Source: Actinoplanes palleronii | Lineage (GTDB): Bacteria > Actinomycetota > Actinomycetes > Mycobacteriales > Micromonosporaceae | Direction of reading: 5' to 3' | DNA: 64,000 bases | NCBI RefSeq assembly: GCF_016862315.1 | Contig: NZ_BOMS01000135.1 | Span: 21,767 to 85,766, forward strand | Shown here: positions 26,552 to 34,523 of the stretch, piece after piece | How positions within the stretch are numbered: position 1 is the stretch's first letter | Layout of the letters: every line of letters starts with the position of its first letter | Notes under the pieces: model-generated | What the model saw: only the letters and a program-made list of their open reading frames with translations | What the model was told of the DNA's origin: nothing | Database searches by the model: none | Program-made: the position numbers and the translations under genes

Positions 26552-27454
26552 TCACCGAGGTAGCAGCCCGGACGCCTTCCACAGCGCCTTCGCCGCACCC
26601 CCGCCGATCAGGTCGAGCTCACTCAGATACCCCACGATCCGCTCCCCCGCCCACCGCATCGTCTCCCGGTAGTGCGGGTTGGCCCGAGCCGCCGCCAGCC
26701 CGTCCCGAGGCCTGATCCCGACCGCCTGGTACACCCGCGGATCGATCAGCCGCGTACCCGTCAGATAGGCCGCCCGGGCGATCACCAGCCGGTCGAAGGC
26801 GAGCCGGGACTTCCCGGCCAGCCGGATCTGCCGGGCCAGCTCCTCCCGGGCGAACCGGACGTGCCGCGCCTCCTCGACCACGTGGATCCGCGAGACCATC
26901 CGGACCAGCGGCTGCACGGTCTCGTCGGCCATCGCCTCGCGCTGCAGGGTGTCCAGGATCTCCTCGGCGATCAGGATGGCGGCGAACATCCGCGGGCCGG
27001 TGGCGGTGTGCGCGATCCAGGTGCCGAGGTACTGGTTGATCCCCTCGGGCCGGTACACCGGGGTGTCCAGCCGGGCGATCATCTTGCCGAACATCACCGA
27101 GTGGCGGCACTCGTCGCCGATCTCGGTGAGCGCGTACTGGGCGTGCGCGGCGGTCGGGTCGTCCTTGAAGTAGCCGCGGATCAGCAGCTGCATCAGGATC
27201 GTCTCGAACCACACGCCGAGCCCGGCGATGCTGGCCGCCTCGTGCTTGGTCAACTCGATGCGCTGATCGAGGGTCATCCGGTCCCAGAGCGCGGTGCCGT
27301 AGAGGCTGGAGCGGTGCGCCGGGACGAAGTACTTGCCCTCCACGAACGGCGCGTCCCAGTCGATCTCGACGGCCGGGTCGTAGGAGTGCTCGGCCGAGGA
27401 ACGCAGCAGCCGGGTGGCGGTACGGTCCCGATCAGGCGGGGTCACTGTCGTCAT
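26552..27454 (-). CDS. AurF-like diiron oxygenase
   Basis: 300 residues from the ATG at 27454, which has GGAGGG six bases upstream. A mostly helical diiron protein of the AurF/p-aminobenzoate N-oxygenase type. Ligand-like pairs are TKHEAA, TEIGDECRHSVMFGKM, AEEILDTLQRE and HVVEEARHVRFAREE, giving Glu and ExxH motifs in order. Such enzymes use O2 to oxidise amines or activate C-H bonds in the cytoplasm. Divergent from a TetR gene, with shared operators between them, so probably repressed by it. Substrate unknown. Confidence 0.75.
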   Translation of the reverse strand: MTTVTPPDRDRTATRLLRSSAEHSYDPAVEIDWDAPFVEGKYFVPAHRSSLYGTALWDRMTLDQRIELTKHEAASIAGLGVWFETILMQLLIRGYFKDDPTAAHAQYALTEIGDECRHSVMFGKMIARLDTPVYRPEGINQYLGTWIAHTATGPRMFAAILIAEEILDTLQREAMADETVQPLVRMVSRIHVVEEARHVRFAREELARQIRLAGKSRLAFDRLVIARAAYLTGTRLIDPRVYQAVGIRPRDGLAAARANPHYRETMRWAGERIVGYLSELDLIGGGAAKALWKASGLLPR

Positions 27455-27468
27455 CGCGCCCTCCAAAA

Positions 27469-27516
27469 GCTTGACGTTACCGGCCAAGGCTTGACGTTAC
27501 CGGCGGTAACAGTTAC
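27469..27516. promoter_or_regulatory. TetR operator cluster in the divergent promoter
   Basis: A dyad GTTACCG-G-CGGTAAC (27496-27510) overlaps a second GTAAC-A-GTTAC (27506-27516). The 16-base stretch GCTTGACGTTACCGGC occurs twice, at 27469 and 27489, giving an extra half-site. TetR-family proteins typically bind such dyads between their own gene and the target. Confidence 0.65.
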
Positions 27517-27526
27517 TACTCGTACT

Positions 27527-28210
27527 ATGAACTCGGTCACCCCACCCGTCAATACCGACGGCCGCCGCGGCCGTTGGGAAGGTCACCGCGAGCAGCGCCG
27601 CGCGGAGCTCACCGCCGCGGCCATCGACGCCATCCGGCAGCACGGGCCGGAGGTGGGCATGGAGGCGATCGCGGCGCACGCCGGCGTCAGCAAGCCGGTG
27701 CTGTACCGCTACTTCGCCGACAAGTCCGAACTGTGGCTGGCGGTCGGGCGGGAGGCCGGTGCGATGGTGCTGTCCGCGATGATCCCGGCCGTCGCGGACG
27801 TCCGGGAGGAGCGGGCCGCGATCGGCGCCGCCATCGACGTCTACCTGGCGCACATCGAGAACGACCTGAACCTGTACCGGTTCGTGGTCCACCAGCCGGA
27901 CATCGCCCGGGGCCGGGACGTGGTCGCCGACGTGATGGACACCGTGGCCAGCGGCCTGGCCCGGATCTTCGGTGACCGGCTGCGGGCCCGCGGCCTGGAC
28001 TCCGGCGCGTCGCTGCCCTGGGCGTACGGGGTGGTCGGCTACGTCCAGTCGGTCGGCGACTGGTGGCTCCGGCAGCAGCAGCCGATCAGCCGCGAGGCGC
28101 TCGGCGAGTACCTGACGACGTTCCTCTGGACCGGCGTCGCCGGCATCAACCGCGCGGCCGACACCCCGGGTGGCCTGGCGGCTCAAGCAGAAGGGTGGTC
28201 CACGACGTGA
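27527..28210 (+). CDS. TetR-family transcription regulator
   Basis: 227 residues from the ATG at 27527. N-terminal helix-turn-helix at about 25-70 (AAIDAIRQHGPEVGMEAIAA, then AGVSKPVLYRYFADKSELW), followed by a helical ligand-binding domain. It should bind the GTTAC dyads 10-30 bases upstream and control both the diiron oxygenase and the operon it heads. There is no ribosome-binding site before the ATG, and the operator runs nearly up to it, so the transcript may be leaderless. The next gene starts at a GTGA overlap. The ligand may be a lipid-like substrate of the operon enzymes (inference). Confidence 0.85.
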   Translation: MNSVTPPVNTDGRRGRWEGHREQRRAELTAAAIDAIRQHGPEVGMEAIAAHAGVSKPVLYRYFADKSELWLAVGREAGAMVLSAMIPAVADVREERAAIGAAIDVYLAHIENDLNLYRFVVHQPDIARGRDVVADVMDTVASGLARIFGDRLRARGLDSGASLPWAYGVVGYVQSVGDWWLRQQQPISREALGEYLTTFLWTGVAGINRAADTPGGLAAQAEGWSTT

Positions 28211-28515
28211 CCGACGAGGAGGAATATCGCGGCCCGGCCACGCTGACCCTCGACGACGGCCCGATCGCGGTCGAGGTGCGGATGTCCGCGCGCTTCGAGC
28301 CGATCGAGGGCCGGTTCCGCTGGGCCGGGCGCACCAATCCGGTCGACGACCTGCGCGAACGGGTCAGCGCCGGTCTGCGCACGGCCACCATCACGATCCC
28401 CGGCGCCCCGGACACGTCGGTGAAGCTGAGCGAGCCCGACCCGTGGGGCGGCGTCCGGATCAGCGGCGCCGGCACTCCGCCCTGGTTTCCGGCAGCGGCC
28501 GGGGGCGACGCATGA
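28207..28515 (+). CDS. DUF4873 protein
   Basis: 102 residues, soluble. It matches the DUF4873 pattern: YRGPATLTLDDGPIAVEVRM, EPIEGRFRWAGRT and a Gly/Pro-rich end. This domain often stands beside or is fused to flavin monooxygenases in actinobacteria; here it is a separate gene wedged between TetR and the monooxygenase, with 4-base overlaps on both sides. It may be an accessory factor of the oxygenase. The GTG start overlaps the TetR stop, with AGAAGGGTGG upstream. Confidence 0.75.
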   Translation: MTDEEEYRGPATLTLDDGPIAVEVRMSARFEPIEGRFRWAGRTNPVDDLRERVSAGLRTATITIPGAPDTSVKLSEPDPWGGVRISGAGTPPWFPAAAGGDA

Positions 28516-29972
28516 CCCACTTCGACGTGGTGATCATCGGGGCCGGGCTCTCCGGCATCGGCGCCGCCTGGCGACTGCAGCGGCAGCGCCCGCACGACAC
28601 GTACACGATCCTCGAGGCCCGCGACGCGATCGGCGGCACCTGGGACCTGTTCCGCTACCCCGGCGTGAGATCCGATTCGGACATGTACACACTCAGCTAC
28701 CCGTTCCGGCCGTGGCGCGAGCCGGAGTCCCTGGCGTCCGGCGAGAAGATCCGCACGTACATCGAGGACACCGCCGCGGAGGCCGGCATCACCCGGCACA
28801 TCCGGTTCGGCAGCCGGGTCACGACCGCGGACTGGTCGTCGGCGCAGGCTCGCTGGACGCTGCGGACCGCGCGGGGCGAGACCGTCACGGCGACTTTCCT
28901 GTACGCGTGTGCCGGCTATTACAGCTACGCCGAGGGCTATCTCCCGGACTTCCCGGGACTCGGCGAGTTCCAGGGCCGGCTCGTGCACCCGCAAGCGTGG
29001 CCGTCCGATCTCGATCACTCCGGCAAGCGTGTCGTGATCATCGGCAGTGGCGCCACCGCGGTCACCCTGGTCCCCGAGATGGCGAAGGACGCGCAGCACG
29101 TGACGATGCTGCAACGCTCACCGTCGTACGTCATCCCGTTGGGTAATCGTGACGTGCTCGCGGACCTGGCCCGGCGCATCCTGCCGCCGAAGGCGGCGAA
29201 TCGGGTCGCCCGCGCCAAGAACATCCTGGTCACGCAGCTCTTCTACCAGCTGGCCCGGAAGCGCCCGAAACAGGTCCGCTGGATCCTGCAGGGCCTGGCC
29301 GGGCGCTCCCTGCGCAACCCGGGGTATGTCCAGGAGCACTTCAAGCCCCGCTACGACCCGTGGGACCAGCGGCTCTGCGTGGTACCCGACGGCGACCTGT
29401 TCCGTGCCATCACGTCCGGCCGCGCGTCGGTGGTGACCGATCACGTCGACACCTTCGTGCCGGAGGGGATCCGGCTGCGGTCCGGGAAGGTGCTCGAGGC
29501 GGACGTGGTGGTCTCGGCCACCGGCCTGACCCTGCTGCCGATCGGCGGCGTCGAGATCGGCGTCGACGGCGTGCCGGTGAAGCTCGGCGAGCAGGCGGCC
29601 TACCGCGGCCTGATGCTCTCCGGGGTGCCGAACCTGGCCTACTGCATCGGCTACGTCAACGCCTCCTGGACGCTGCGCGCCGACCTGTCGCACCGCTACG
29701 TCCTCAAGCTCCTCGACCACATGGCCAAGAACGGTCACTCGGTCGCCACCCCGACCCGCCCCACCGGCACCGGCGCCCCGCTGCTCGACCTCTCCTCCGG
29801 CTACGTCCAGCGCGCCCTGGACAAGTTCCCCCGGCAGGGCGACCGCGACCCGTGGCTGGTCCGGCAGAACTACCTGCGGGACGTGGTCGCCACCCCGCGT
29901 GCCGACGTCACCCAGGACATGACCTTCACCCCGCGCACCGCTCCCGTCCTCCCTTCCACAGAGGTGGTCTGA
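28512..29972 (+). CDS. Flavin-containing Baeyer-Villiger-type monooxygenase
   Basis: 486 residues. The FAD site is VVIIGAGLSGIGAAW at the N-terminus, the NADPH site VVIIGSGATAVTLVPEM at about 175-190, and between them FQGRLVHPQAWP, the Baeyer-Villiger fingerprint FxGxxxHxxxW. It resembles EthA and MymA of mycobacteria. It would insert oxygen into ketones or oxidise S/N atoms in the cytoplasm using NADPH. It is followed directly by SDR and hydrolase genes, so an alcohol-ketone-ester-acid sequence is plausible. The start overlaps the DUF4873 stop. Confidence 0.88.
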   Translation: MTHFDVVIIGAGLSGIGAAWRLQRQRPHDTYTILEARDAIGGTWDLFRYPGVRSDSDMYTLSYPFRPWREPESLASGEKIRTYIEDTAAEAGITRHIRFGSRVTTADWSSAQARWTLRTARGETVTATFLYACAGYYSYAEGYLPDFPGLGEFQGRLVHPQAWPSDLDHSGKRVVIIGSGATAVTLVPEMAKDAQHVTMLQRSPSYVIPLGNRDVLADLARRILPPKAANRVARAKNILVTQLFYQLARKRPKQVRWILQGLAGRSLRNPGYVQEHFKPRYDPWDQRLCVVPDGDLFRAITSGRASVVTDHVDTFVPEGIRLRSGKVLEADVVVSATGLTLLPIGGVEIGVDGVPVKLGEQAAYRGLMLSGVPNLAYCIGYVNASWTLRADLSHRYVLKLLDHMAKNGHSVATPTRPTGTGAPLLDLSSGYVQRALDKFPRQGDRDPWLVRQNYLRDVVATPRADVTQDMTFTPRTAPVLPSTEVV

Positions 29973-30847
29973 TGCCCCGACTCGATCCCTACCGGTTCGC
30001 TGGTCGCACCGCGGTCCTCACCGGCGCGGCCAGCGGCATCGGCGAGCAGCTCGCCTACGGCCTGGCACACCGCGGCAGCGACCTGATCCTGGTCGATGTC
30101 GACGTCGCCCGGCTCACCCCGGTCGCCGACCGGATCCGCGGCGCGCACCCCGGCCGCAACGTCCAGCAGATCGTCGCCGACCTCGCCGACCGGTCCGCCG
30201 TCGAGGGCGTCGCCACCCAGGTCCTCGCCGAGCACCCGGCGATCGGCCTGCTGGTCAACAACGCCGGCATCGCGCTCGGCGGCCGGTTCGACCAGGTGAG
30301 CGTCGAGCAGTTCGAGAAGGTCATGGACGTGAACTTCCGGGCACCGATGCTGCTCACCCACGCGCTGCTCCCGGCGCTGACCGCGAGCCCGGGCAGCCAC
30401 CTGGTCAACGTGTCGAGCCTGTTCGGACTGATCGCCCCGCCCGGGCAGAGCGCGTACAGCGCCAGCAAGTTCGCCCTGCGCGGGCTGAGCGAGGCACTGC
30501 GCAGCGAGCTGCTCGAGAACGGGATCGGGGTGACCACCGTGCACCCGGGCGGGATCCGCACCCGGATCGCGGAGAGCGCGCTGGTCGGGACGAACGTGCC
30601 GGAGTCCGACGTGGAGCCGAACCGCAAGCTCTTCGCCGCGCTGCTCAGCTTCCCGCCGGAGAAGGCCGCCGAGCTGATCCTGCGCGCCGTGCGGAAACGC
30701 CAGGCCCGCCTGCTGATCGCGATCAACGCGAAGGCCCCCGACCTGCTGCAACGACTCATGCCGGTCGGCTCCGCCGCGATCATCCGGGCACTGACCGCCG
30801 CTTCGGTCAAGACCGCGGGCCGCGCCGGGGTGGGTGCCGGGCGATGA
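29972..30847 (+). CDS. Short-chain dehydrogenase/reductase
   Basis: 291 residues of the classical SDR fold. The cofactor motif is TGAASGIG (about 17-24), then LVNNAGIAL, catalytic Ser in NVSSLFG and YSASK as the Tyr/Lys pair. The C-terminal extension of about 50 residues is typical of lipid-related SDRs. It likely interconverts an alcohol and the ketone used by the monooxygenase upstream. The ATG overlaps the preceding stop (TGATG) and the stop overlaps the next start, so expression is coupled. Confidence 0.88.
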   Translation: MPRLDPYRFAGRTAVLTGAASGIGEQLAYGLAHRGSDLILVDVDVARLTPVADRIRGAHPGRNVQQIVADLADRSAVEGVATQVLAEHPAIGLLVNNAGIALGGRFDQVSVEQFEKVMDVNFRAPMLLTHALLPALTASPGSHLVNVSSLFGLIAPPGQSAYSASKFALRGLSEALRSELLENGIGVTTVHPGGIRTRIAESALVGTNVPESDVEPNRKLFAALLSFPPEKAAELILRAVRKRQARLLIAINAKAPDLLQRLMPVGSAAIIRALTAASVKTAGRAGVGAGR

Positions 30848-31683
30848 AAACCTTGCTTGTACGGGGTGCCGGCATCCGTGTCCACGAGACCGGCGACCCG
30901 GCCGCCCCGCCGGTGGTCCTGCTGCACGGGATCGGCCGCAGCCTGGAGGACTGGGCGCCGCAGCACTCCCGCTTCGACACCGACTACCGGGTGATCAGCA
31001 TCGACATGCCCGGTTTCGGGCTGTCCCAGCGGATGCCCGCGCCCACCTCGCTGGCGGTGCTGGCCGACGGGGTGTCGGCGACGCTGGACGCGCTCGGCGA
31101 GACCCGCCCGGCACACCTGATGGGCAACTCGCTGGGCGGCGCGGTCGCGATGACCATGCTGGCCGGCACACCCGAGCGGGTGGCCACGCTGACCCTGGTG
31201 AACAGCGCCGGGTTCGGCAAGGAGGTGACCTGGACACTGCGCCTGCTGGCCGTGCCCGGCCTGGGCCGGCAGATGCTCCGGCGCATCGACGCGCGCACCG
31301 CGCCCCGGGTCGAGCGCACCCTGTTCCGGGACCGCGCCCTGGTCACCCCGGAACGTGTCGCGATGGCCATCAGGATCGCCCAGCAGCCGGACTTCGCCCC
31401 GGTCTACCTGGAGATCGCCAAGGAGCTCGGCGGGTTCCGCGGCATCGCACCGGGCTGGCGCACCGCGCTGCTCGCCTCGCTGGCCGCGTCGACGACACCC
31501 ACCATGCTGATCTGGGGCGACCGCGACATGATCCTGCCGAGCACCCACCTGGCCGCCGCCCGGGCCGCGTTCCCGCACGCCCGCGCGCACCTGTTCCCGA
31601 ACACCGGCCACATGCCGCAGCTCGAACAGCCCGACGAGTTCGCCGGCCTGCTCCGTCCGATGCTCGCCGAGGTGGCCGTCTGA
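30844..31683 (+). CDS. Alpha/beta-hydrolase (esterase/lipase type)
   Basis: 279 residues. Oxyanion-hole region LLHGIG (about 24-29), nucleophile elbow GNSLGG (Ser near 97), late acid in WGDRDMILP, and catalytic His in NTGHMPQLEQPDEF. It would cleave the ester made by the Baeyer-Villiger enzyme encoded two genes upstream. Last gene of the operon, followed by a hairpin. Gene order monooxygenase, SDR, hydrolase is reminiscent of the mycobacterial mymA locus. Confidence 0.85.
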   Translation: MKTLLVRGAGIRVHETGDPAAPPVVLLHGIGRSLEDWAPQHSRFDTDYRVISIDMPGFGLSQRMPAPTSLAVLADGVSATLDALGETRPAHLMGNSLGGAVAMTMLAGTPERVATLTLVNSAGFGKEVTWTLRLLAVPGLGRQMLRRIDARTAPRVERTLFRDRALVTPERVAMAIRIAQQPDFAPVYLEIAKELGGFRGIAPGWRTALLASLAASTTPTMLIWGDRDMILPSTHLAAARAAFPHARAHLFPNTGHMPQLEQPDEFAGLLRPMLAEVAV

Positions 31684-31687
31684 ACCC

Positions 31688-31726
31688 GGGTCCGGGCGGC
31701 GGCGCAGAGGGACGCCGCCCGGACCC
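31688..31726 (+). terminator. Hairpin ending the monooxygenase operon
   Basis: A perfect 14-bp stem (31688-31701 with 31713-31726), loop of 11, starting five bases after the stop codon; no T tract. Confidence 0.6.
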
Positions 31727-31804
31727 GTCCCTCCGGAGTGGACTTCGCTTTTTGTCCCTCGTTTGTGGACTTGCGGAACCCGGCGGCCACGGTTGGATGA
31801 ATGC

Positions 31805-32305
31805 ATGCGCATCGTGCTCGCCGGACTGCTCACCGTAACCACCCTCACCGGCTGCGGCAGCCACCCGCCTTCGGTCCGCGCCTCCCCCGTCGCCGCCCGC
31901 CCATCGACCGCCTCACCCGCGGATCACGCCGGTGCCGGGTCGCCTGCGGTCCTTCTCCTCGGTACCGGGCAGGACATCCGGACGCCCGGCCTCGCCGCCC
32001 GGGTCACCGTGACCGGCAGTACGGCCACCGCCTCGGCGTATGCCGTGCGGGTGAGCGTCCACGTCCTGCGCGGCACCTGGGAGTTCGGCCCGGCGCTGAT
32101 CCGCCTCCGGTACACCGCACAGCCGGGCGGCTCCCCGGTCGACACGACCCCGATCGAGGGCGGCGCGATCCCGCCCGCGATGACCCTGCACCCCGGCACC
32201 GCCCTGTCCTGGCGGATCCCGTTCGAGCACGCGCCCGGCGCCGGCGCGCAGCTCCTGCTCACCGACCCGACCGGCACCACCCTGGCCGCCTGGACCACCC
32301 GCTGA
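31805..32305 (+). CDS. Small lipoprotein
   Basis: 166 residues from the ATG at 31805. The lipoprotein signal MRIVLAGLLTVTTLTGCGS has the lipobox LTGC. The mature part starts with a Ser/Ala/Pro-rich linker, followed by one beta-rich domain of about 110 residues without a motif I know (TVTGSTATASAYAVRVSVHV). Anchored outside the membrane. It resembles small actinobacterial lipoproteins with an Ig-like DUF, but I cannot name the family. Monocistronic; no strong ribosome-binding site. Confidence 0.65.
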   Translation: MRIVLAGLLTVTTLTGCGSHPPSVRASPVAARPSTASPADHAGAGSPAVLLLGTGQDIRTPGLAARVTVTGSTATASAYAVRVSVHVLRGTWEFGPALIRLRYTAQPGGSPVDTTPIEGGAIPPAMTLHPGTALSWRIPFEHAPGAGAQLLLTDPTGTTLAAWTTR

Positions 32306-32355
32306 GATCACCCGGCCGGCACGACTCCGGCCCGGCCGTCGTTAGGCTCCGTGGC

Positions 32356-32994
32356 ATGACCACTCCCGCTCCCCAGGAGCTTGGCCTGATCGAGGCCCTG
32401 CACTCCACCCCGGCACGCCGTTACCTCTCCACCGAGCCGGTCGCCGACGAGATCATCCGCGACATCCTGGACGCCGCGGTCCGCGGCCCGTCCGGCGGCA
32501 ACAGCCAGGGCTGGGCCTGGATCGTCGTCCGCGACCCGGAGATCAAGAAGCAGATCGCCGGCTGGTACCGCGAAGGCTGGGAACGTCACTACGGCTCCCG
32601 CCGCGACCAGATCCTGAACGCCACCGACGGCCCGATGAGCAAGCGCAGCTTCCTGGCCGCCGACCACCTGGCCAACCACTTCGAGGAAGCCCCGGTCTGG
32701 ATCGTCCCGGTCCTGCTCGGCGCCGCCAAGTCCAGCAACCCCCGCCTCGGCTCCTCGATCTACGGCGCCGTCCAGCAGCTGATGCTGGCCGCCCGCGCCC
32801 ACGGCCTCGGCTCCACCCTCACCACCCTGCACATCGGCCACGAGGAGGACGTCCGCCGCGTCCTCAACCTGCCCGACAACGCCCTGACCATGGCGATCGT
32901 CCCGCTCGGCTACCCGAGCCAGGGCCGCTGGGCCCAGCCCAAGCGCCGCCCCTTGGACGACGTGATCTTCTTCGACCGCTACCAAGCCCCCTAA
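32356..32994 (+). CDS. Nitroreductase-family flavoprotein
   Basis: 212 residues of the FMN-dependent nitroreductase fold. N-terminal STPARRYLSTEPVADE carries the FMN-phosphate Arg pair, VRGPSGGNSQGWAW is the second FMN contact, and LGSSIYGAVQQLMLAARAHG the dimer helix. Such enzymes reduce quinones, nitro compounds or flavins with NAD(P)H. Physiological substrate unknown. It ends beside a block of 61-bp tandem repeats and is convergent with a citrate synthase gene. Confidence 0.8.
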   Translation: MTTPAPQELGLIEALHSTPARRYLSTEPVADEIIRDILDAAVRGPSGGNSQGWAWIVVRDPEIKKQIAGWYREGWERHYGSRRDQILNATDGPMSKRSFLAADHLANHFEEAPVWIVPVLLGAAKSSNPRLGSSIYGAVQQLMLAARAHGLGSTLTTLHIGHEEDVRRVLNLPDNALTMAIVPLGYPSQGRWAQPKRRPLDDVIFFDRYQAP

Positions 32995-33030
32995 CACCGC
33001 AACGCACCCCCGCCGCAAGCCCCGCCAACC

Positions 33031-33213
33031 CTGCGTGGGGACTTACGGCGCACCCCGCACCCAAACTCCCCACACACGCCCCTGCCGAACACTGCGTGGG
33101 GACTTACGGCGCGCACCGCACCCAAACTTCACACACACGCCGCCGCCGAACACTGCGTGGGGACTTGCGGTGCGCACCGCACCCGAACTTCACACGCGGG
33201 TGTTTTTCGGGGT
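33031..33213. repeat. Three 61-bp tandem direct repeats
   Basis: Units begin with CTGCGTGGGGACTT at 33031, 33092 and 33153, a spacing of exactly 61 bases. Each continues with a GCGCACCGCACCC-type centre and CACACACGC-type end. The third unit contains the dyad GCGGTGCGCACCGC and runs over the stop codon (33190-33192) of the convergent citrate synthase gene. Confidence 0.9.
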
Positions 33214-34455
33214 GGTGGGTGGGTGGCCGGAGTATTGGCCGGTGGGGCGGAAGCGGGCGGGGCGGTTCGCGTATTCCTCCAGGGCGTGGGCCAGCCAGCC
33301 GGCCGTCCGGGCGACCGCGAAGATCGCCTCGCCGGCGTCGGCGGGCATGTCGTAGCGCAGGGTGAGGGCGGCCAGGGCCAGGTCGATGTTGGGCAGGATG
33401 CCGGATCTGGTGCGGACCGCGGTGGCCAGGCGGGTCGCGGCGGCGGTCACCGGGTGGTCGCCGAGCAGGGCGAACAGGGCTGTCGCGCGGGGGTCGCCGG
33501 ACGGGTAGAGCGGGTGGCCGAAGCCGGGGAGGCCGCCGCCGGCGCGGAGGCGGTCGGAGATGACCTCGATCGGGTCGGTGCCGGTGAGTGCCGCGGCGAG
33601 CAGCGGGTGGACCTGCTCGCTGGCGGCGCCGTGCAGGGGGCCGTCGAGGGCCGCCAGTCCGGCACTGATCACCGCGTAGGGGTGTGCGCGGGTGGAGGCC
33701 GCGATCCGCGCGGCCAGGGTCGAGGCGGCCATGTCGTGGTCGGCGAGCAGGATCAGGGCGGCTTCCAGGGTTCGCCGGCCGGTGCCGGAGATCGGCTGCG
33801 CGGTGAGCCGCGGCCACAGCAACCCGGCGAGCGACACCGGCTGGTCTCCAGGGGTGCCTGGGCACCCCGGAGGCACCCCTGGAGACCAGCCGGTGTCGCT
33901 CGCTGCGGCCGTCCCGGTGGCGGAGCCGGGGGTCAGCGGGAGGGCGGCGACCATGGTGGCGAGCAGGGTGCGGCCGGTGGTGAGGACGGCGGCGGGGCTG
34001 GTGTCGAAGCGGAACGGGTCGGCGGCGGCGAGGGCGGCGACCGTGACGCGGAGGCGGTCGGTACGGCGGGCCGCCGGGGGCAACTCGCTGCCGATCCGGC
34101 GGGCCAGGGCGGCCATCTCCTCGTCGACGGTGAACGGCTCGTCCAGCAGTTCGCCGGTCCAGAGCAGCCCGGCGACCGCCTCGTAGGTCGCCTCGACCGC
34201 CAGCGCCGTCGCGTCGTGACCGCGATAGAACAGGCCGCCGTCCTTGATCAGGGTGATGCCGGTCTGGATGTTCGGAGTGACCCGTTTACGGCCGGCGATC
34301 AGGGCGTCGACATCGGCCTTGGCGAACAGGCTGCCCTTGCCGGCGGCGTTGCGGCGGCTGGGGAGCAGGCCACGGCTCACGTAGGCGTAGACAGTCGCCG
34401 GCTTCACGCCGAGACGCTCGGCGACCTGGTCGGTGGTGAGCAGCTGGTCGGGCAT
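33190..34455 (-). CDS. Citrate synthase-like protein with N-terminal helix-turn-helix
   Basis: 421 residues. Residues 1-60 form a MerR/excisionase-type helix-turn-helix (LLTTDQVAERLGVKPATVYA), and the rest is a citrate synthase. Catalytic region residues are seen as DGPLHGAAS (His), GFGHPLYPSGDPRA (second His) and PNIDLALAAL (Asp). An insertion of about 25 residues, encoded by a palindromic repeat, lies at about residues 184-209 (starting TGWSPGVPPG). Divergent from a second citrate synthase. It may have a regulatory as well as a metabolic role; the pairing is common in actinobacteria. Confidence 0.85.
   Translation of the reverse strand: MPDQLLTTDQVAERLGVKPATVYAYVSRGLLPSRRNAAGKGSLFAKADVDALIAGRKRVTPNIQTGITLIKDGGLFYRGHDATALAVEATYEAVAGLLWTGELLDEPFTVDEEMAALARRIGSELPPAARRTDRLRVTVAALAAADPFRFDTSPAAVLTTGRTLLATMVAALPLTPGSATGTAAASDTGWSPGVPPGCPGTPGDQPVSLAGLLWPRLTAQPISGTGRRTLEAALILLADHDMAASTLAARIAASTRAHPYAVISAGLAALDGPLHGAASEQVHPLLAAALTGTDPIEVISDRLRAGGGLPGFGHPLYPSGDPRATALFALLGDHPVTAAATRLATAVRTRSGILPNIDLALAALTLRYDMPADAGEAIFAVARTAGWLAHALEEYANRPARFRPTGQYSGHPPTTPKNTRV
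33827..33903. repeat. Dispersed palindromic repeat, copy C, inside a coding sequence
   Basis: A perfect 33-bp inverted repeat (33827-33859 with 33871-33903) around an 11-base centre, core GGCTGGT-CTC-CAGGGGTG. The palindrome extends beyond the usual arms into GCGAGCGACACC, which is also inverted. It is read through in frame as part of the helix-turn-helix citrate synthase. Confidence 0.9.
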
Positions 34456-34470
34456 GTGCAGATCGTCTCA

Positions 34471-34487
34471 TGTTGACCGGATCAACA
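34471..34487. promoter_or_regulatory. Operator in the divergent citrate synthase promoter
   Basis: TGTTGA-N5-TCAACA (34471-34487), with TTGACCGG repeated at 34473 and 34488. It lies in the 68-base gap between the two start codons. The helix-turn-helix citrate synthase is a natural candidate to bind it (inference). Confidence 0.5.
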
Positions 34488-34523
34488 TTGACCGGCTCGG
34501 CGTCACGTCATCATCGTGAGGGC

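Noticed and set aside
33031..33213. 61-bp tandem units considered as a CRISPR array
   Set aside because: The units are contiguous, without unique spacers, and no cas gene is in the window.
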